A stretch of 64,000 nt of DNA from NCBI GenBank assembly GCA_944472155.2, contig OX235279.1, positions 119,032,110 to 119,096,109 of the forward strand, written 5' to 3'. Origin of the DNA: Trichobilharzia szidati (Eukaryota > Platyhelminthes > Trematoda > Strigeidida > Schistosomatidae). This document shows positions 18,601-30,227 of the stretch, in pieces (position 1 is the first letter of the stretch; each line of letters begins with the position of its first letter). Position numbers and translations under genes: made by a program. The notes beneath the pieces are model-generated. The model ran no database searches. It worked only from the letters and a program-made list of their open reading frames with translations, and was not told where the DNA came from.

Positions 18601-21110
18601 CTCAAACTACTGAACCACCAGGAAAAGTAATGCGTGACGGTGATAAGTGAAATTTTATGTCTAATTTTTAAAGAACATTAACAGAAACACATACTTTTTT
18701 TACTTCTTTTAATTTGGTGGTAACCAATTCAGGTAAACATCCCGACGGTTTAACAGATATCAATCTAATATTTAACAAATCACATAAATTAACAAGGTGA
18801 TGCACATATTGTGACTGTAACCAGCCGGAATCAATAAAAACGCAAGAAATTTTCTTCCCATCAATTTGACTGTTCTCCACACTTCGACTATAATTTTCTA
18901 AACGTCGAATTATTTCATTTGAACCCAAAAGTACATGAGACCTAAAAAGTGAAGTGACAAAACTTCAATTATCTGAACACAAACCTTTCTCTTATCAAAG
19001 TTAACCGAGTAACTACAATACTTAGGTGAAAATAGCCCCGATGTAAGTATCGGGGTCGGACTATAAACAACGAAACTAGACAAGACTAAAGCATTACTCA
19101 TTGGATTAGGAAGTTGACACTTAGTTGGCATTTTCTGGAATTATATTTGATTCAACCTACTTGAAAATGCATTGTTACTCTTACCAAACAAACTCTTTTA
19201 TCACCTGGTATTATTTAACCGCATTGCATTGTACTAACTGCTACGATTGGTAGACGAAACATGAAGTGTTTGAAGAAACACAAATAGACACATTAATGTC
19301 ATAAACAGAAACGCAAATGAAGTTTGAACTTTTACAGTCAGCATTCTAAAGTGGAAAACTCATACTTCACTTAACAATAAAGTGGAGTTGTGGATTACTG
19401 ATCCAAAACCAGTGAGCTACTGGTTCGAACATAGTTGCACCCATAGATTTACGGGCAGCCAGATAGCATCATAAATTCATACATAACAACTTAGGCTCAT
19501 TTCCTAAACGATGAAGACTCACCACACTGTCCAGTACCATATTTACATGTAAATTATTAAAAAAAGTAACAACTTATCACATCACGAAATGACATCAGCA
19601 ATAAATCATAACTTTATTTTAGGCTGCGGCACCTGAGATGATTGCTTTGAAATATTTCTACCGCTAAGTTACTCACCCCTAAATCATGCAGTAGTGACCC
19701 AATAGGTGGAAAACTTGTAACTGGTGTCTCTAAGAAAACTAGACCATCCATTCAAGGGTTGGCAGTATAGGTTGACAAATCTGCCCTCACTCAATGCACA
19801 GAGTATACACCGCATACAAATCCTATCCACTGCCTTCGCATGGCGGGGATGTCCCTCACGAAAGCTAGACGGTAAAATGCGAACGCCTGGCGTCTACAAC
19901 CGGACTGGCAATCTACTTAGTTGAGCTGGAAGACCCTGATTCCAAACCCATGGCGTACATAGGCTCCAGGGATCCGAAGCGATCGAATGGCGTTCTGGTC
20001 ACCGACAATCATGAGGATGCAGCTTCACTGCCTTATGGATCAGACCTACTTCGGAGATGACCCCTTACGACAACCATCTACTTCTGTCGGGGTATATCCA
20101 GGCAATGTCCCGGCCCTCGCATTAGTCATGAGATTTTACATGGTGTATCTCTTCGTGTCCAAAATGTCTTAATAATGATAATAATAATAATACACCGCAG
20201 CAGTTTCACGGATAATAACAGCTATTGTTAAATATTCTTATTACAATCAATTATAATCTTACATCAATATGTGAGGAAGGTGTATGACTGTGCTAAGGCA
20301 TAAGATGAATGTCATTATCCACCTAAGAATGAACTTATTTACTACTACACGCGCTGTGGAAGCACATGCGTATGACAGCAGAGAGCGAAAGCAGTGTTGC
20401 TAACATCTGAGACGAAATTAGTACTGAATACGCTAAGTTATTTAACAAGTTGCCTACTAAAAGTGTATATAAATACAACATATCAAAGTACTATTGAGCG
20501 AAAGATATCAATGTGGGAGTTGGAAATAACCCATGATAAAATCAACGTTTATAGAAATTAGCATGCGTATTTGATGAATAAATAAACAGTAAAACGTTAT
20601 TCAACACTACAGAGCTATTTACAAAATTGCCAAATTTAATCAACAAATATAGTTACCAAAACACGTTACGATCTGAAACTTCCAACCACTCATGTTTTGT
20701 TTTTTTCTTCAGTAAACGACGAAGTTTCCCGATTTTCGGCAAATTACCAACCCCATCGCTCTCTGAGTGAGTATTATCATTGTTGGAAGCAATTTGGGGT
20801 ATTTGTAGTTTCTGAAGTTCTACATCTATATCGTTGTTTTGAAATATGCTTAGAGATTGACATATGTCAGGAATGAAATTATGTATTGATTACCATTTTA
20901 TTTTGTTGCACAGCGTATGAGACCTGTCAATGATGGGTATTCTAAGTGGTTGAAAACTTTGTGATTAGAAATTTACTTGTCTATAAATGCTAGTGAACCA
21001 GGCATACATAAGTATTTGGGTGGAGGTATTTCTTTCTTCCTCCTTAATTTAATCTCCGACTTACGTAGACCATTAACGGTCTGAGGATAACTTGAAGCTA
21101 GTTCATCCAT
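12682..21110 (-). CDS. RPP38: RNase P/MRP subunit p38-like protein (L7Ae fold), five exons
   Basis: Five minus-strand exons with GT/AG borders and matching phases: 21126-20977 (ATG at 21110), 20848-20657, 18941-18695, 17557-17408 and 13098-12682, giving 379 residues. Exon 3 holds the L7Ae signature SHVLLGSNEIIRRLEN, then CVFIDSG and the strand-loop LNIRLISVKPSGCLPELV. Exon 4 begins LAVFAFCTSNEAPSDLL, as in RPP38 proteins (ALAF then an acidic helix). The last exon ends in a Lys/Arg-rich tail, also typical. RPP38 binds kink-turn RNA in RNase P and MRP, which process tRNA and rRNA in the nucleus and nucleolus. The human protein is shorter (about 283). The N-terminal half is poorly conserved and the start is the least certain part; a further 5' exon is possible. 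Intron 4 (4.3 kb) holds two RTE LINEs. Confidence 0.65.
13099..13599. other. RPP38 intron 4, left part; nothing recognised
   Basis: AT-rich intron sequence up to the first LINE fragment. No ORF or repeat is supported. Confidence 0.5.
13600..14500 (+). mobile_element. LINE 3' fragment (RTE-like), plus strand
   Basis: The frame from 13620 reads LGSTISPNGLISDEISARIQ, followed in shifted frames by LLYGCET, KKLAVFDHRCLRSI and KLHRLRWLGYVLRMPSHRLP. It ends near 14255 with WRRCIHSL. These are the C-terminal blocks (after the RT palm) of RTE-type LINE proteins of a different family from the copy at 14.8 kb. At least three frameshifts or stops break it. The AT-rich sequence to about 14500 is probably its 3' UTR. 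It is antisense to the host gene RPP38. Confidence 0.7.
14800..16521 (-). mobile_element. RTE (SR2-like) LINE, 5'-truncated
   Basis: Minus-strand LINE with a 3' tail of AATAATAATGATAATAATAA (14800-14820), the triplet-rich tail usual for RTE elements. From 16521 to 15451 one frame encodes the RT fingers and palm: KAGKAAGPDGIPAKAL, then DFEKAFDSVDREVFW, TGVRQGCLLSP and the catalytic LNFADDICL. A single in-frame TAA near 16105 interrupts it. After 15451 the C-terminal part (WRWIGHTLRKP, TWRRSCEEEI, AENRTQWRR) continues in shifted frames. The apurinic endonuclease half is absent. It lies in RPP38 intron 4, in the same orientation as the gene. Confidence 0.85.
15374..15392. repeat. (GGTA)n microsatellite inside the LINE
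   Basis: About four and a half units of AGGT/GGTA within the C-terminal coding part of the RTE element. It marks post-insertion slippage that disrupts the frame there. Confidence 0.85.
16522..17407. other. RPP38 intron 4, right part; nothing recognised
   Basis: Unique-looking AT-rich intron sequence between the LINE 5' junction and RPP38 exon 4. Confidence 0.5.
17558..18694. other. RPP38 intron 3; nothing recognised
   Basis: AT-rich intron. Short ORFs on both strands lack any family signature. Confidence 0.5.
18942..19689. other. RPP38 intron 2, left part; weak tRNA-like trace only
   Basis: A lone B-box-like CTGGTTCGAACAT near 19425 suggests an old SINE, but no A box or second copy supports it. 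Otherwise featureless. Confidence 0.3.
19690..20192 (+). mobile_element. Non-autonomous retroposon with a TAA-rich tail
   Basis: A GC-richer block of about 480 bases with no host-like ORF, ending in TAATAATGATAATAATAATA (20170-20190), the same kind of tail as the RTE LINE at 14.8 kb. Phrases such as GCCTGGCG...CACCGGACTGG and GACCCTGATTCCAAACCC also occur in the insertion at 59947-60850. This points to a short retroposon mobilised by RTE enzymes. The 5' border is approximate. Confidence 0.55.
20193..20656. other. RPP38 intron 2, right part; nothing recognised
   Basis: AT-rich sequence between the retroposon tail and RPP38 exon 2. Confidence 0.5.
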
Positions 21111-21126
21111 AGGGAAATACGTTAAT

Positions 21127-21779
21127 CTGAAAAAGTAAGAAATCATTTCTGTAAAATTGGGAATGATAAATACAACAATATCAGAGTGTGAATTAGGAGC
21201 TTTATACCGTCGTAAAACACATGATTAGCAAAAGAAAAGTAGAGCACGAGGTATTTGAAGTTTGTGGGAGATTCCGCCTTTTGACAATCTATACTCTGGA
21301 CGCTGGCAAAGTAGTCTAATTGAAATCCATCCTTCTCTCTAAAATAAAACACATTAAATGGAGACGTACACTCAGTTGTTTACCTTCAAAACTTTAGTAC
21401 TTGCATATTTTAAATAGCAATAAATTTTAAATTGATCAACCGAGATTTTCGAATACTAATTGATATATAAGCTGGTATTGACGAAATATGAAGTGAGTGA
21501 ATACAGACTGAAAAGAATTTCCGCAAAATCAGAACCACGCGAACTTCGAAAGGAGAGTGAATTTTACACGCTCTTGTTTAATTTCCGCTTTTGTTGTGTT
21601 GTACGCTCCAAAAGTCCAAAGATTAAATCAGTTTTTTTTCTGATCGAAGTTAGTTTACTTTTCAGTTTTGAGTCTATTTAATTATTGGAAGTTGTGTTCT
21701 TATAACTTAATAGTTATACATATCCATTTTTGTACACATTGGTTTTTTATCAATGATTTATAAAGGTCACATATAAGGT
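21127..21779. other. 5' flank of RPP38; possible promoter or upstream exon
   Basis: The acceptor-like CTTTTTCAG just before 21126 suggests an untranslated or short coding exon further upstream, but I cannot place it. No TATA box is convincing. The right side borders the CR1-like LINE. Confidence 0.35.
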
Positions 21780-21818
21780 CATATTTGGATCTTTTTGTCT
21801 GAATTCACTCTGAAAAGC

Positions 21819-22856
21819 ATGCCTATCAAAACGAACCGCTGTGGAAGAGTTATGTGCATATTCCCAGTTGAAGAAGGAAGGCAATGTGATAACTGCAAGA
21901 GATGGTTTCATAGCATATGCACAAACCCAACTTCTGCAGCATACAAGCACTGCTACAGACCTCTGGCGAACTGGCTGTACAATGACTGCTGCAGTTCGAC
22001 TAAGTTTCGTATAATGGAAGCCATTGCCACTCTCAGTGGGGTTCTAGAGCTCCTAGACTGCAAGAGTCCTCAGGCGAAGAGCGACTACTGCTCAGACACC
22101 GATGACGTGACTAACGTCATCGACAAAACAATAAACGTTCCTGATGCGTCTTTGTCAGGAAGTGAGTGTCCTTCAGCACAGAAGAGCACCCACCATATTC
22201 CAGACAACCATGCTGCCCCTATGAAACCAGATAAGCCCTCCAATGACAGTAATGGAAAGACTGGCACGAAGAAGAGGCGTACCAGGCGTCGGAAACCCGC
22301 AGCTAAAGTTGCCCAGGGACTTGTAGATCAATCCTCATCCACACCTGTGGATAGCAGAGACACAAATGACGCCAATAAATGGCGTAATATAGTCTCTCGC
22401 AAAAACGGAGATAAGGACAACATAATGGCCACACTGTCCACGAAGAACGGAAAGACACTTACGCTGCAGAGCAAGAAAGCCACGGTAAGCAAACCTGATC
22501 TCTCTGACAGGTCGCTCATTCTCCACAGAGTGGAAGAATCACCGGCCTCCGATCCCAGGGTCAGGTTCGAGCGTGACCTTAACCTGGTCAAGCCGCTCTT
22601 AGACAATCTATTGCCAACAAGAGTATCAGCCATACCCATACACAACTTATGTAGAATCGGCCAAAAGTCTGACTCGATAGTAAATCAACCGGTACGCCTT
22701 CTCAAAGTCGTACTAAACCCCAAAGAAGAAAGGGACGCCATTCTAAGTAACTCCCAAAGGATCAGGCGTATGTGTCCATGCCGACTTATGCCTAGCAGAC
22801 CGCATCAAAAGACAGTGTGTGGCTCCAGAATTAAGAGAACGGCACCGAAACAGTGA
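21819..22856 (+). CDS. LINE ORF1: PHD-like zinc finger and basic protein
   Basis: An open frame of 345 residues from the first ATG. The N terminus has spaced Cys/His residues (RCGRVMC, CDNCKRWFHSIC, KHCYRP, DCC) that fit a PHD or similar zinc finger, as reported for ORF1 of some CR1 elements. A basic stretch KKRRTRRRKPAAKVAQG follows and suits nucleic-acid binding. The rest is Ser/Asp-rich and presumably disordered. It sits 67 bases upstream of the ORF2 endonuclease frame. It is intact by length, although ORF2 is dead, so it probably decays slowly or was inserted recently relative to other relics here. Confidence 0.7.
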   Translation: MPIKTNRCGRVMCIFPVEEGRQCDNCKRWFHSICTNPTSAAYKHCYRPLANWLYNDCCSSTKFRIMEAIATLSGVLELLDCKSPQAKSDYCSDTDDVTNVIDKTINVPDASLSGSECPSAQKSTHHIPDNHAAPMKPDKPSNDSNGKTGTKKRRTRRRKPAAKVAQGLVDQSSSTPVDSRDTNDANKWRNIVSRKNGDKDNIMATLSTKNGKTLTLQSKKATVSKPDLSDRSLILHRVEESPASDPRVRFERDLNLVKPLLDNLLPTRVSAIPIHNLCRIGQKSDSIVNQPVRLLKVVLNPKEERDAILSNSQRIRRMCPCRLMPSRPHQKTVCGSRIKRTAPKQ

Positions 22857-22922
22857 AGAAACCTTAAGATTTAAGGGTTTTCGGGTTGTCAAAGTTGCAA
22901 GTTTGATGATCCCGAAACTTCT

Positions 22923-25292
22923 GTGGGTAGACCACGGAAGCACCAAAGTGAGTTGACAGTTCGCTACACAAATGCCCGCAGCCTGTTGAACAAACAGACT
23001 GAGCTGGGTTATATGACAGACTCCGGAAATCAGGATGTAATTATCATCACAGAGACATGGATCACACCCGATGTCACTGACAACGAAGTTAACCTGCCAA
23101 ACTTTAAAGTGCATAGGTTGGACCGACTAAGCCCCAAAGAACGTGGTGTAGTCATCTACCTCAATAAATGCTTAACCGTGCGTAGCATCGAAGCACTCAC
23201 TCACGAAAGTGAATCGTGCGAACTTCTACGCTGCAGAATTAAATGCATAGACCGAGATATTGACCGCATTGCTACATACCGCAGTCCCGACTGCAGTGAA
23301 GCTGACTTCCTAATAGAGAAGCTAGGCTCGTGGACATAGAAATATCGAAGTCTCGTAGTCGGCGACTTCAACACCCCAACAGTTGACTGGACGAGCCTAA
23401 CAACTCCATCTTCAGTCAACTCCTTTGATCATAAACTGCTGGAATCTAGTATATCGTTAGCCCTAGTCCAACATGTCATTAAGCTCACAGCACTCCTCCC
23501 CAATCTGGACCTAGAGTTCTCCCACGGTGAGGATGTGAATCTCATACAACATTTTCCTCCTTTAGGAAGAAGTGATCCGTTGTGCTCGCTTTCAGTTTCA
23601 CAGTGGCAGTATCATGGGCCAAAATCCCAGCTCGACCAAACGTTTGGAAAGCTGATATAAATGTGATCATTTCAGCAGCCAACTCACTGAACTGGTACGT
23701 AAACGCAGAGTACCAAGTAGAAGCCGCATGGAACCAGTTTAAACAACTTTAAGCCCGAGTAACTGAACCTTTCATCCCTTGGTCTGTCCAAAAGGGTCTG
23801 AGACATTTCCCCGCTTGGATAAACCGAGAGATTCGTAAGCTACTCAGACGTAAACACAATTGTTGGAACCTGGTTGCGACACTTGAGACTCCTGAGATCA
23901 TAAAATTATACAACACCGACAAGAACAAAGCTATTGCAGAAATTCGCCAATTAAGGGTGAAGTTCGAAGCGCATCTGACTCAAAATGCAAAGGCACAACC
24001 TAAGAAAATTTTCTCATACATGAACTTCAGGAATAAGACATCCAATGGTGTCCCAAACCTGACTGTTGACAATGACACAACCTAAGAAGATCAAGAAAAA
24101 GTAGAAGTAATGACAGACTACTTATCCAAAGTCTTTACACAGGAGTCATCACTGCCCCATCGGATCAGCTGTGGCTGAATCAGAGGAAGACGGGATAGAT
24201 TCCGTTGACGTCGATCAAGACATCATGCTCAGCTGCCTTACGAAACTAGATGCAGGGAAGTCAATGGGTTCCGATAGTCTTCATCCAATGCTTCTTAAGG
24301 AGCTATCAGCTCACATAGCCGACCCACTGACCACGATCTTCAAGCTGCCTCTCTTAAATGGAGTGTTACCGCGTGACTGGAAAGGCGCCATAGTAACTCC
24401 CATCCACAAAGGAAGAACAGGACAAAGCCCTTCAAATTACAGGCCTATTAATCTCACAAGCATTTTAATCGAGACACTGGAAAGAATCATCAAGAAAAGT
24501 ATCATGGCATATCCGGAGCACAGCATGACTTCTAAGGAAACCTCTCATGCCCGTCAAATCTTCTCACTGGAAGAGAAAGCTGGGTCAAATCAAGGGACAA
24601 CAAAAGACCCGTTGACGTCTTCTTAGACTTCGGCAAAGCCTTCGATAAAGTTCTCCACAAAAGACTACACATGAAGTTGGAAAGTCTTGGTATCAAACGC
24701 AGATTACTAAACCGGCTCAGGGAATTCCTCATAGATAGGAGGCAGAGTGTCAGGATCAACTTGAAACTCTCCTCCTGGACCGCAGTGCGTAGCAGAGTGC
24801 CACAAGGTTCGGTACTCGGACCTCCCCTAATTATTTTGTATATCAGTGAGTTATCTCAGCTCACGGATTCCTCTATGGTCCTATACGCAGATGACATAAA
24901 AATCTGGAGAGAGCTGAAGTGATACGCTCACATTGCAAGAAGACCTCAACAAATTGTCAGGGTGGTCCAGAGAATGGGTTCTCTCGAGCAACCTAGAGAA
25001 ATGTGCAACTATGTGCATCGGACACGCAAGCATTAGCTCCTACGAACTGGAGGGAATAACACTCCCAAAAGTCCAGACTCATTTGGATTTAGGTACCACA
25101 GTAAGTCACGATTTAAAAACTACAGCATACTGTCACGCGGTGGCTGCAAGTAGTGTCAGATCCTTGTGGGCGATTCACAGAGCCTTTACTAGAATCACTA
25201 CAGATATGTTCACATCCCCGACAGAAAGCTGCTACCTTGACGTGGTGGTCGGGCTTGAACACTGCAATGACCCTAAAAGCTATACTGGCTGA
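22923..25292 (+). pseudogene. LINE ORF2: endonuclease and reverse transcriptase, broken
   Basis: 22923-23339 is the N-terminal endonuclease: YTNARSLLNKQ, then ITETWITPDV, then GVVIYL. A stop follows, and GDFNTP continues in another frame near 23360. 24171-24626 begins RT (KLDAGKSMGSDSLHP, LPRDWKGAIVTPIHKG, NYRPINLTS). 24671-24922 carries SRVPQGSVLGP and the catalytic YADDIKIW. 24933-25215 is the thumb (DLNKLSGWSREWVL). At least five stops or frameshifts separate these blocks. The fragment downstream of the nested insertion (25820-26230) completes the C terminus. Confidence 0.8.
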
Positions 25293-25815
25293 GACTTATG
25301 TCGCTTGGGGTCCTACCATGCCAGAAAGGTTGTTTGGATAGCGGTTAGACAAAATTCAGCTACCCAATCCAATACTACGATCGGAACAAATTCACAAAAT
25401 ATCATGCCGGATCGGTCGAGGCCCGGATTAACAACCACCGCGCTTCCTGCTGCCGTGTCATAGGGCAGAAGTGATAAATATGCTACTGAGACACACTAAA
25501 CAAAAAAGAACAAACAAAAACAGGCCGCGTGTGACCGGCCTCAAGCAGTTGTTCCCTGGGCTCTGCGGTCACGCAACACTTTCTGTTTCAGGTTCCCGAA
25601 GAATCAATCAACTTCCACGGTGTGGGCAGTCGGGAAGTAACAACCGCCCACACACTTCCAAAAGCACACGAAGCCTTCCTGAGCATCACTTTCCCTTACA
25701 TTACTTTTCTCATCTTGCTTCTCTACTACAGTTAGGACTATTCTGCAGGCTAGTGAGTCATCTTCTTCATGTTTACATCCTTATAATCACCTCTGGTGAG
25801 GTCAAGACTAGCAAA
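25216..25815 (+). mobile_element. Insertion inside the LINE ORF2
   Basis: The ORF2 frame breaks at RITTDMFTS and resumes at about 25820 with CLKGDSHILERVQRK, where CR1 proteins normally continue directly. The inserted block starts with CTGCTACCTTGACGTGGTGG, GC-rich like the short retroposons at 19690 and 59947, but I could not align it fully with them. Borders are approximate. Confidence 0.5.
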
Positions 25816-26290
25816 CTGAATGCAGGCAGCCAGTCTTTGTCTTAAAGGGGACTCACATATTCTAGAAAGAGTCCAAAGAAAGGAAACACGTAAGATTCCT
25901 GGCAGTACTAATCTATTATACGAGGAAAGACTAGGCAGTTTAAATCTCTTCTCCCTGTCATACCGTAAACAGAGAGATTTAATTACAATGTTTAAAACTT
26001 TAAATAATGACTACGAACCTGATCTATTCTCTCTTCCTTCCCACCAGGTCGAAACACCTTAAAGGACATAGCAGGAGAGTTCAAGAAGAAGCCAAGAAGA
26101 AATCATGTTGCTGTTGAGTAATGGTGCTCACACAGAGTCATAAACTCTTGGAACCGACTCCCAGAAAAAGTGTCTGCAACCTCAACTGATTCATTCAAGA
26201 AGGGTTTGGACAAGCACAAAAAATTACTAGGAAAGTATTAACATAGGCTCCTAGCCCTCCATCCTCAACTAACAAATCTGAATCCGAAAT

Positions 26291-26868
26291 ATTTTCCGTA
26301 TTATATATAAACTGAAAAATGAAGATTAGCAAAATGTCGTCTCTCCCACCGCTTGTCATTTAATGAAATAATCAATTATATGGAGAGACTGAAAGTTCAA
26401 ATAATATAAAAATACATTTTTCACCTACAAATACAAAGTCAATCAAGATATCAATACATAGCAACTTAGTTTCTTATCAGGAAACACCATAACAGAATGA
26501 TACAAAGCGTTTATTAGATGACGTTTCTGATGCAATTTACAACTTTATATCAAGGTGAGATCTCAACTTCGAGACTTTCAACACTTCCAACAGTTTTTAT
26601 TGCACTAACGGTATTGGAGATGGAACAACAGGAATCATATAAGCCACGTCTAATGATTGTGGGGTTACCTTCTTGTGATTATGAACAACAAATGTCCGTT
26701 ACGTGATCTAGTGAATGCTATTATTACTCTATGTGATATACCTAATACACACAGCACGGATATCAGAACAGCTGAAACACGCCAAACTAACTGTATCATA
26801 CAAAAGTGCCATAGCTTCTGCATAGGAAAATCGTAAAGGGATGTGGATAGTTAAATTTTAAAATGTGG
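26291..26868. other. Intergenic, nothing firmly recognised
   Basis: A minus-strand frame at about 26590-26680 (HKKVTPQSLDVAYMIPVVPS) has an exon-like look and ends in a stop, but no partner exon could be joined to it. Confidence 0.3.
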
Positions 26869-27080
26869 GGCTGCGACTCATATGTCTAGGCTCGTGACTT
26901 CCAGCCACCAGGCAACGGGTTCGACCTCCACCTCACTTAACAAGGTTCAGTTAGTTAGGTAGTATGAATAGGCTTCATACAACAGGTGTAGTTTATTGTT
27001 CACTGCGTAGGAATGAAAGTGGTGTCTGAGCAAGAATCGAAATCAATTTCGAACATGCTGGAGTTTCCTTGTTTTTATAT
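26869..27080 (+). repeat. tRNA-derived SINE, family A (second copy)
   Basis: B-box motif GGGTTCGACCTCC at 26917-26929, then CACCTCACTTAAC, then AACAGGTGTAG. The same order of blocks is found in the copy at 8515-8790. Diverged, no cloverleaf. Confidence 0.6.
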
Positions 27081-27639
27081 TACTGATAATATGATGTAAT
27101 GTACAACTTCCACACATACTTAATAAGTACGATTATGTGATTTATCCCGTCACTCTTGTCCCTCTACATTGTAGTCTAATGATTCGAAGACTTATAATAA
27201 ATCATGTTTATATGAAACGGTACTACCTGCTTTAGGCTGCGAAGAAAATAAACACACCAAAAACTGGAGAAAAATAGACGTCTTCGGTCATCTGTACAGA
27301 ACAACGTGTAGCTTTGGCACTACATGAAGTCTGCAATACATCAGTTATCTTTATTTCGGAGTTCAGTAAACAAAGACCAGTGTTAACGTAAACTTTTCCG
27401 AAAAACAACTTAGTACCAACTAAGCTTATTAGTAAGCACAAAGGCATTCTTGAAGTTGAAATACTTAATATCAAGTGAATGCTATCATACGCTTGAAAGG
27501 CATGCTAGAGTGACATAAACATAAAAGTTCGACCTCCTGAAGCACAGCAACTACACATGGGTAGAGCCTCTAGGCCATGCCAAAGTGGCCTTGAAAGTAG
27601 CATAGCTAAAGCTTCAAATATTCAATATATACTTGAAAA
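27081..27639. other. Intergenic, nothing recognised
   Basis: AT-rich sequence with no supported gene or repeat. Confidence 0.5.
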
Positions 27640-29650
27640 ATTACTGCTAGACGTGATTTCAGTCAACGAAAGGATGCTTTTCAATTCGAAAGGAAAAACT
27701 AGAGGTTTTCTCAGAACGGAGAGCAAATATCCTGACTTACAGAATACATTTGTCACTTCTTGTGTGGTACTGTAGTAGACCACCTTCAAGTCATCGTCTT
27801 ATAAGAAGGATCTGCCATGCCATATAACATCCCAGACACCATTTAGGTATATACGAAAGAAGAGAGACCCTAGTACACTACCTAGAATCATTCCACTTAA
27901 TATTTGGGTGGTGGTAGAAAAATTGTTAATCTAAACAGATTGGGACGGACCGCGTATAAATGAATTACACCACTGTAAGAGATTGCCACATGTACCGTAA
28001 TCCTTTAGTTTTTCAGGAGTAAACTATGGCGTAATTTATCGAATGCCCTCTAAAGCTCAATTTACCTTGCTGAGAAAGTGTTATGAGGTTTTCAGTCAAT
28101 AAGAAGTCGCTGATTTTGGTACGGATTATCTTCTCAAGTATCCTTGACAAGAGAGATTTTATATTAATCGGCTTGTAATTCTTCACATCATATTTTGAGC
28201 CAGATTTTGATCTAGGGGTAACATATGTGTGCTTCTATTTTGGAAGGATAAACTCCGCTCATAAGAGACGATGAGACTATTTCAAGCAGAAGAAGAGGGA
28301 GATCGGAGCCACCATTTTTAGGAAGGATGAGGGAATAGAGTCAGGTCCAGGAGTACTGGAGAATTTCAATGAACTGATTGCACTTTTTATAACATCAACA
28401 GTCAACCATATATTTGACAGTATCTTGCCTGTTACGGAGTCAAAGTCGATGCATGCAGAAATATCGTGCGTGTTTGAGTCAGAAAAGTGCTTGTTAAAGA
28501 ATTCAGCCATGCTTTCATCATCTTTAACAGCAACATTATTATGAAGGATGTAAAAAATGTTACCTTGTTTTTGTTGCAGTCTTCTTTGGAAGAGTTTGCA
28601 AAGGGAACTAATTTTGCAGTTATTTTAAGCGCATAAGTTCTTCTTTGTAAATTTTATTGGCATCTAGTCTGATTTTATCACACACTTTTAGGATGCTAAT
28701 GATCGAAGAGAAGTCCATAGATCTATTATTATAATTTTTATGGAGTCTTCTTAGCTTGTTTCTGGTAGTATTCGATATATATAATTGAGTTAAACTTTTA
28801 CGTTTGAATTTATACCATGTAATAGATTCGTCGAAGTAAACTGATATGTTGGAGTAAAAACTGACAAGAACAGTGTCAGTGTCTGCCGAGGAGAAAAATG
28901 TAACCCATTCTTGGCAAAGAATAACGGACATCGTTGTTTCCCACCTTGCCTTTGAAAAGTGTCTGACTTTTAGGGTCCGGTCATGGCCTTTGCCTGACCC
29001 ACTTACTACTAGGTAAAAATGATCGTGTTGTGGTCCTTACCAGGGAATAAAAACCCAAATGGAGTGCTGACGGAGAGAATGTTGTGTATGAATACATTAT
29101 CCAGGATGTTGGATTTGCGTATGGGGTGATAGACATTTTGTGTCCATCCATAGAATTCAACCCTAATTTATAAACCGATGAGGGTATGTAGGAACATTTA
29201 GTTCATTCCAGTGGATACCAGGCATTTTAAAGTCGTCAGCTATAATTTTATAGTCAAAATTTGGAGAGGAGATCTGTTAGAAATTTTCACATAAATGGTT
29301 CGTTGTGCCAGTATCCGAATTAGGAGGAAGGTATATACATCCCAATAAAAGTCTTGTATCTAAGCTAGTGTTCAGTGTAGCCCATACTGCGTCTGTCAGT
29401 GAGCAGCACAAATCATCTACAACCACCACCACATCCTTCTTCTCTGCCGTGTCTAAAATGTGTGTATCCTGTAGATTTTAACAGTCTGTCATTGAAGTCA
29501 GATGGTAACCAGGTCTCGGTAACTAACAGTACTGAGGGCATACAAAGTGAAAGTAATGAGTGAAGGTACGGAATTTTACTTTGGATAGAACGAGAGTTTA
29601 TAGGGAAAATAGCAAATGACCTTTGATCAGCAGTTAGGGCTGAGGCAAAG
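27640..29650 (-). mobile_element. Jockey/CR1-like LINE relic, minus strand
   Basis: Minus-strand blocks in order. 29620-29130 is endonuclease: LLVTETWLPSDFNDRLLKS, then GCIYLPPNSDT, then DDFKMPGIHW. 28931-28620 is the linker (ARWETTMS ... NKLRRLHKNY). 28510-28277 is the start of RT (MAEFFNKHFSD, KFSSTPGPDSIPSSFL). 28230-27790 is the RT palm in broken frames (INIKSLLSRILEKIIRTKIS, LSQQGKLSF). Stops and frameshifts are frequent and no catalytic box survives cleanly. It is related to, but clearly distinct from, the LINE at 30.9-36.1 kb. Confidence 0.7.
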
Positions 29651-30227
29651 TGAAGCAGATGATGGTGTTATTCAGGTAAGGCTACATGAATATTATACGA
29701 CAGACTGACCAGTACATCGAATGTCTGGTGCATAATGCCTCCATTGTTTTCGTTAATGTTAGCTTTTAGGATACGGCATAAGATTGACATCCACGTGTAG
29801 TTGATGAATGATAGAAATTTTTACGATAGGAGGCTTTATCGGTAATAGTAGCGGTGGTGCTGCAATCTACCTTCTCTGCTGGCACGTGTGCCCTGCATAA
29901 AAGCATCCAATTAAACGGAACTGGATGATAGTAAATCTGTCTGAGTATTCAAGGATTATCTAGGCCGACGTCTATGGTTACCAAGCATTTGGAAGAGTTA
30001 TCAATTCTTTCGACACAGCCAAAGAATTTACATTAGTAGGTACAGATGACAGTGAGGCTATATATATGTTCGGACCTTCTGGCTGACAGTTCTGAGCATG
30101 GCATTTGGGTGGTGCCGATTCAATCATATCAAAACAGCTGGTGTCAGACCTTTTATTTCGACCAAGTGTGAATTGACAGGTATATGTAATACTTGTCTTA
30201 CAACCTGTACTACTGTCCATAATAATA
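29651..30227. other. LINE-adjacent sequence, unassigned
   Basis: May be the ORF1 or 5' part of the LINE to the left, but no motif is firm. A plus frame near 29985 (VINSFDTAKEFTLVGTDDSE) looks protein-like without a recognised family. Confidence 0.3.

Larger units (their letters stand above)
21780..26290 (+). mobile_element. CR1-like LINE, decayed, with a nested insertion
   Basis: Plus-strand non-LTR element with ORF1 (zinc-finger protein), then an ORF2 of apurinic endonuclease, RT and a C-terminal CR1-type tail (VINSWNRLPEKVSATSTDSF near 26150). ORF2 has many stops and frameshifts. A foreign segment of about 600 bases sits at about 25216-25815. The order and the C-terminal motif are those of CR1-group LINEs such as schistosome SR1-like elements; the exact family needs a search. 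It lies between RPP38 and the next SINE. Confidence 0.8.
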
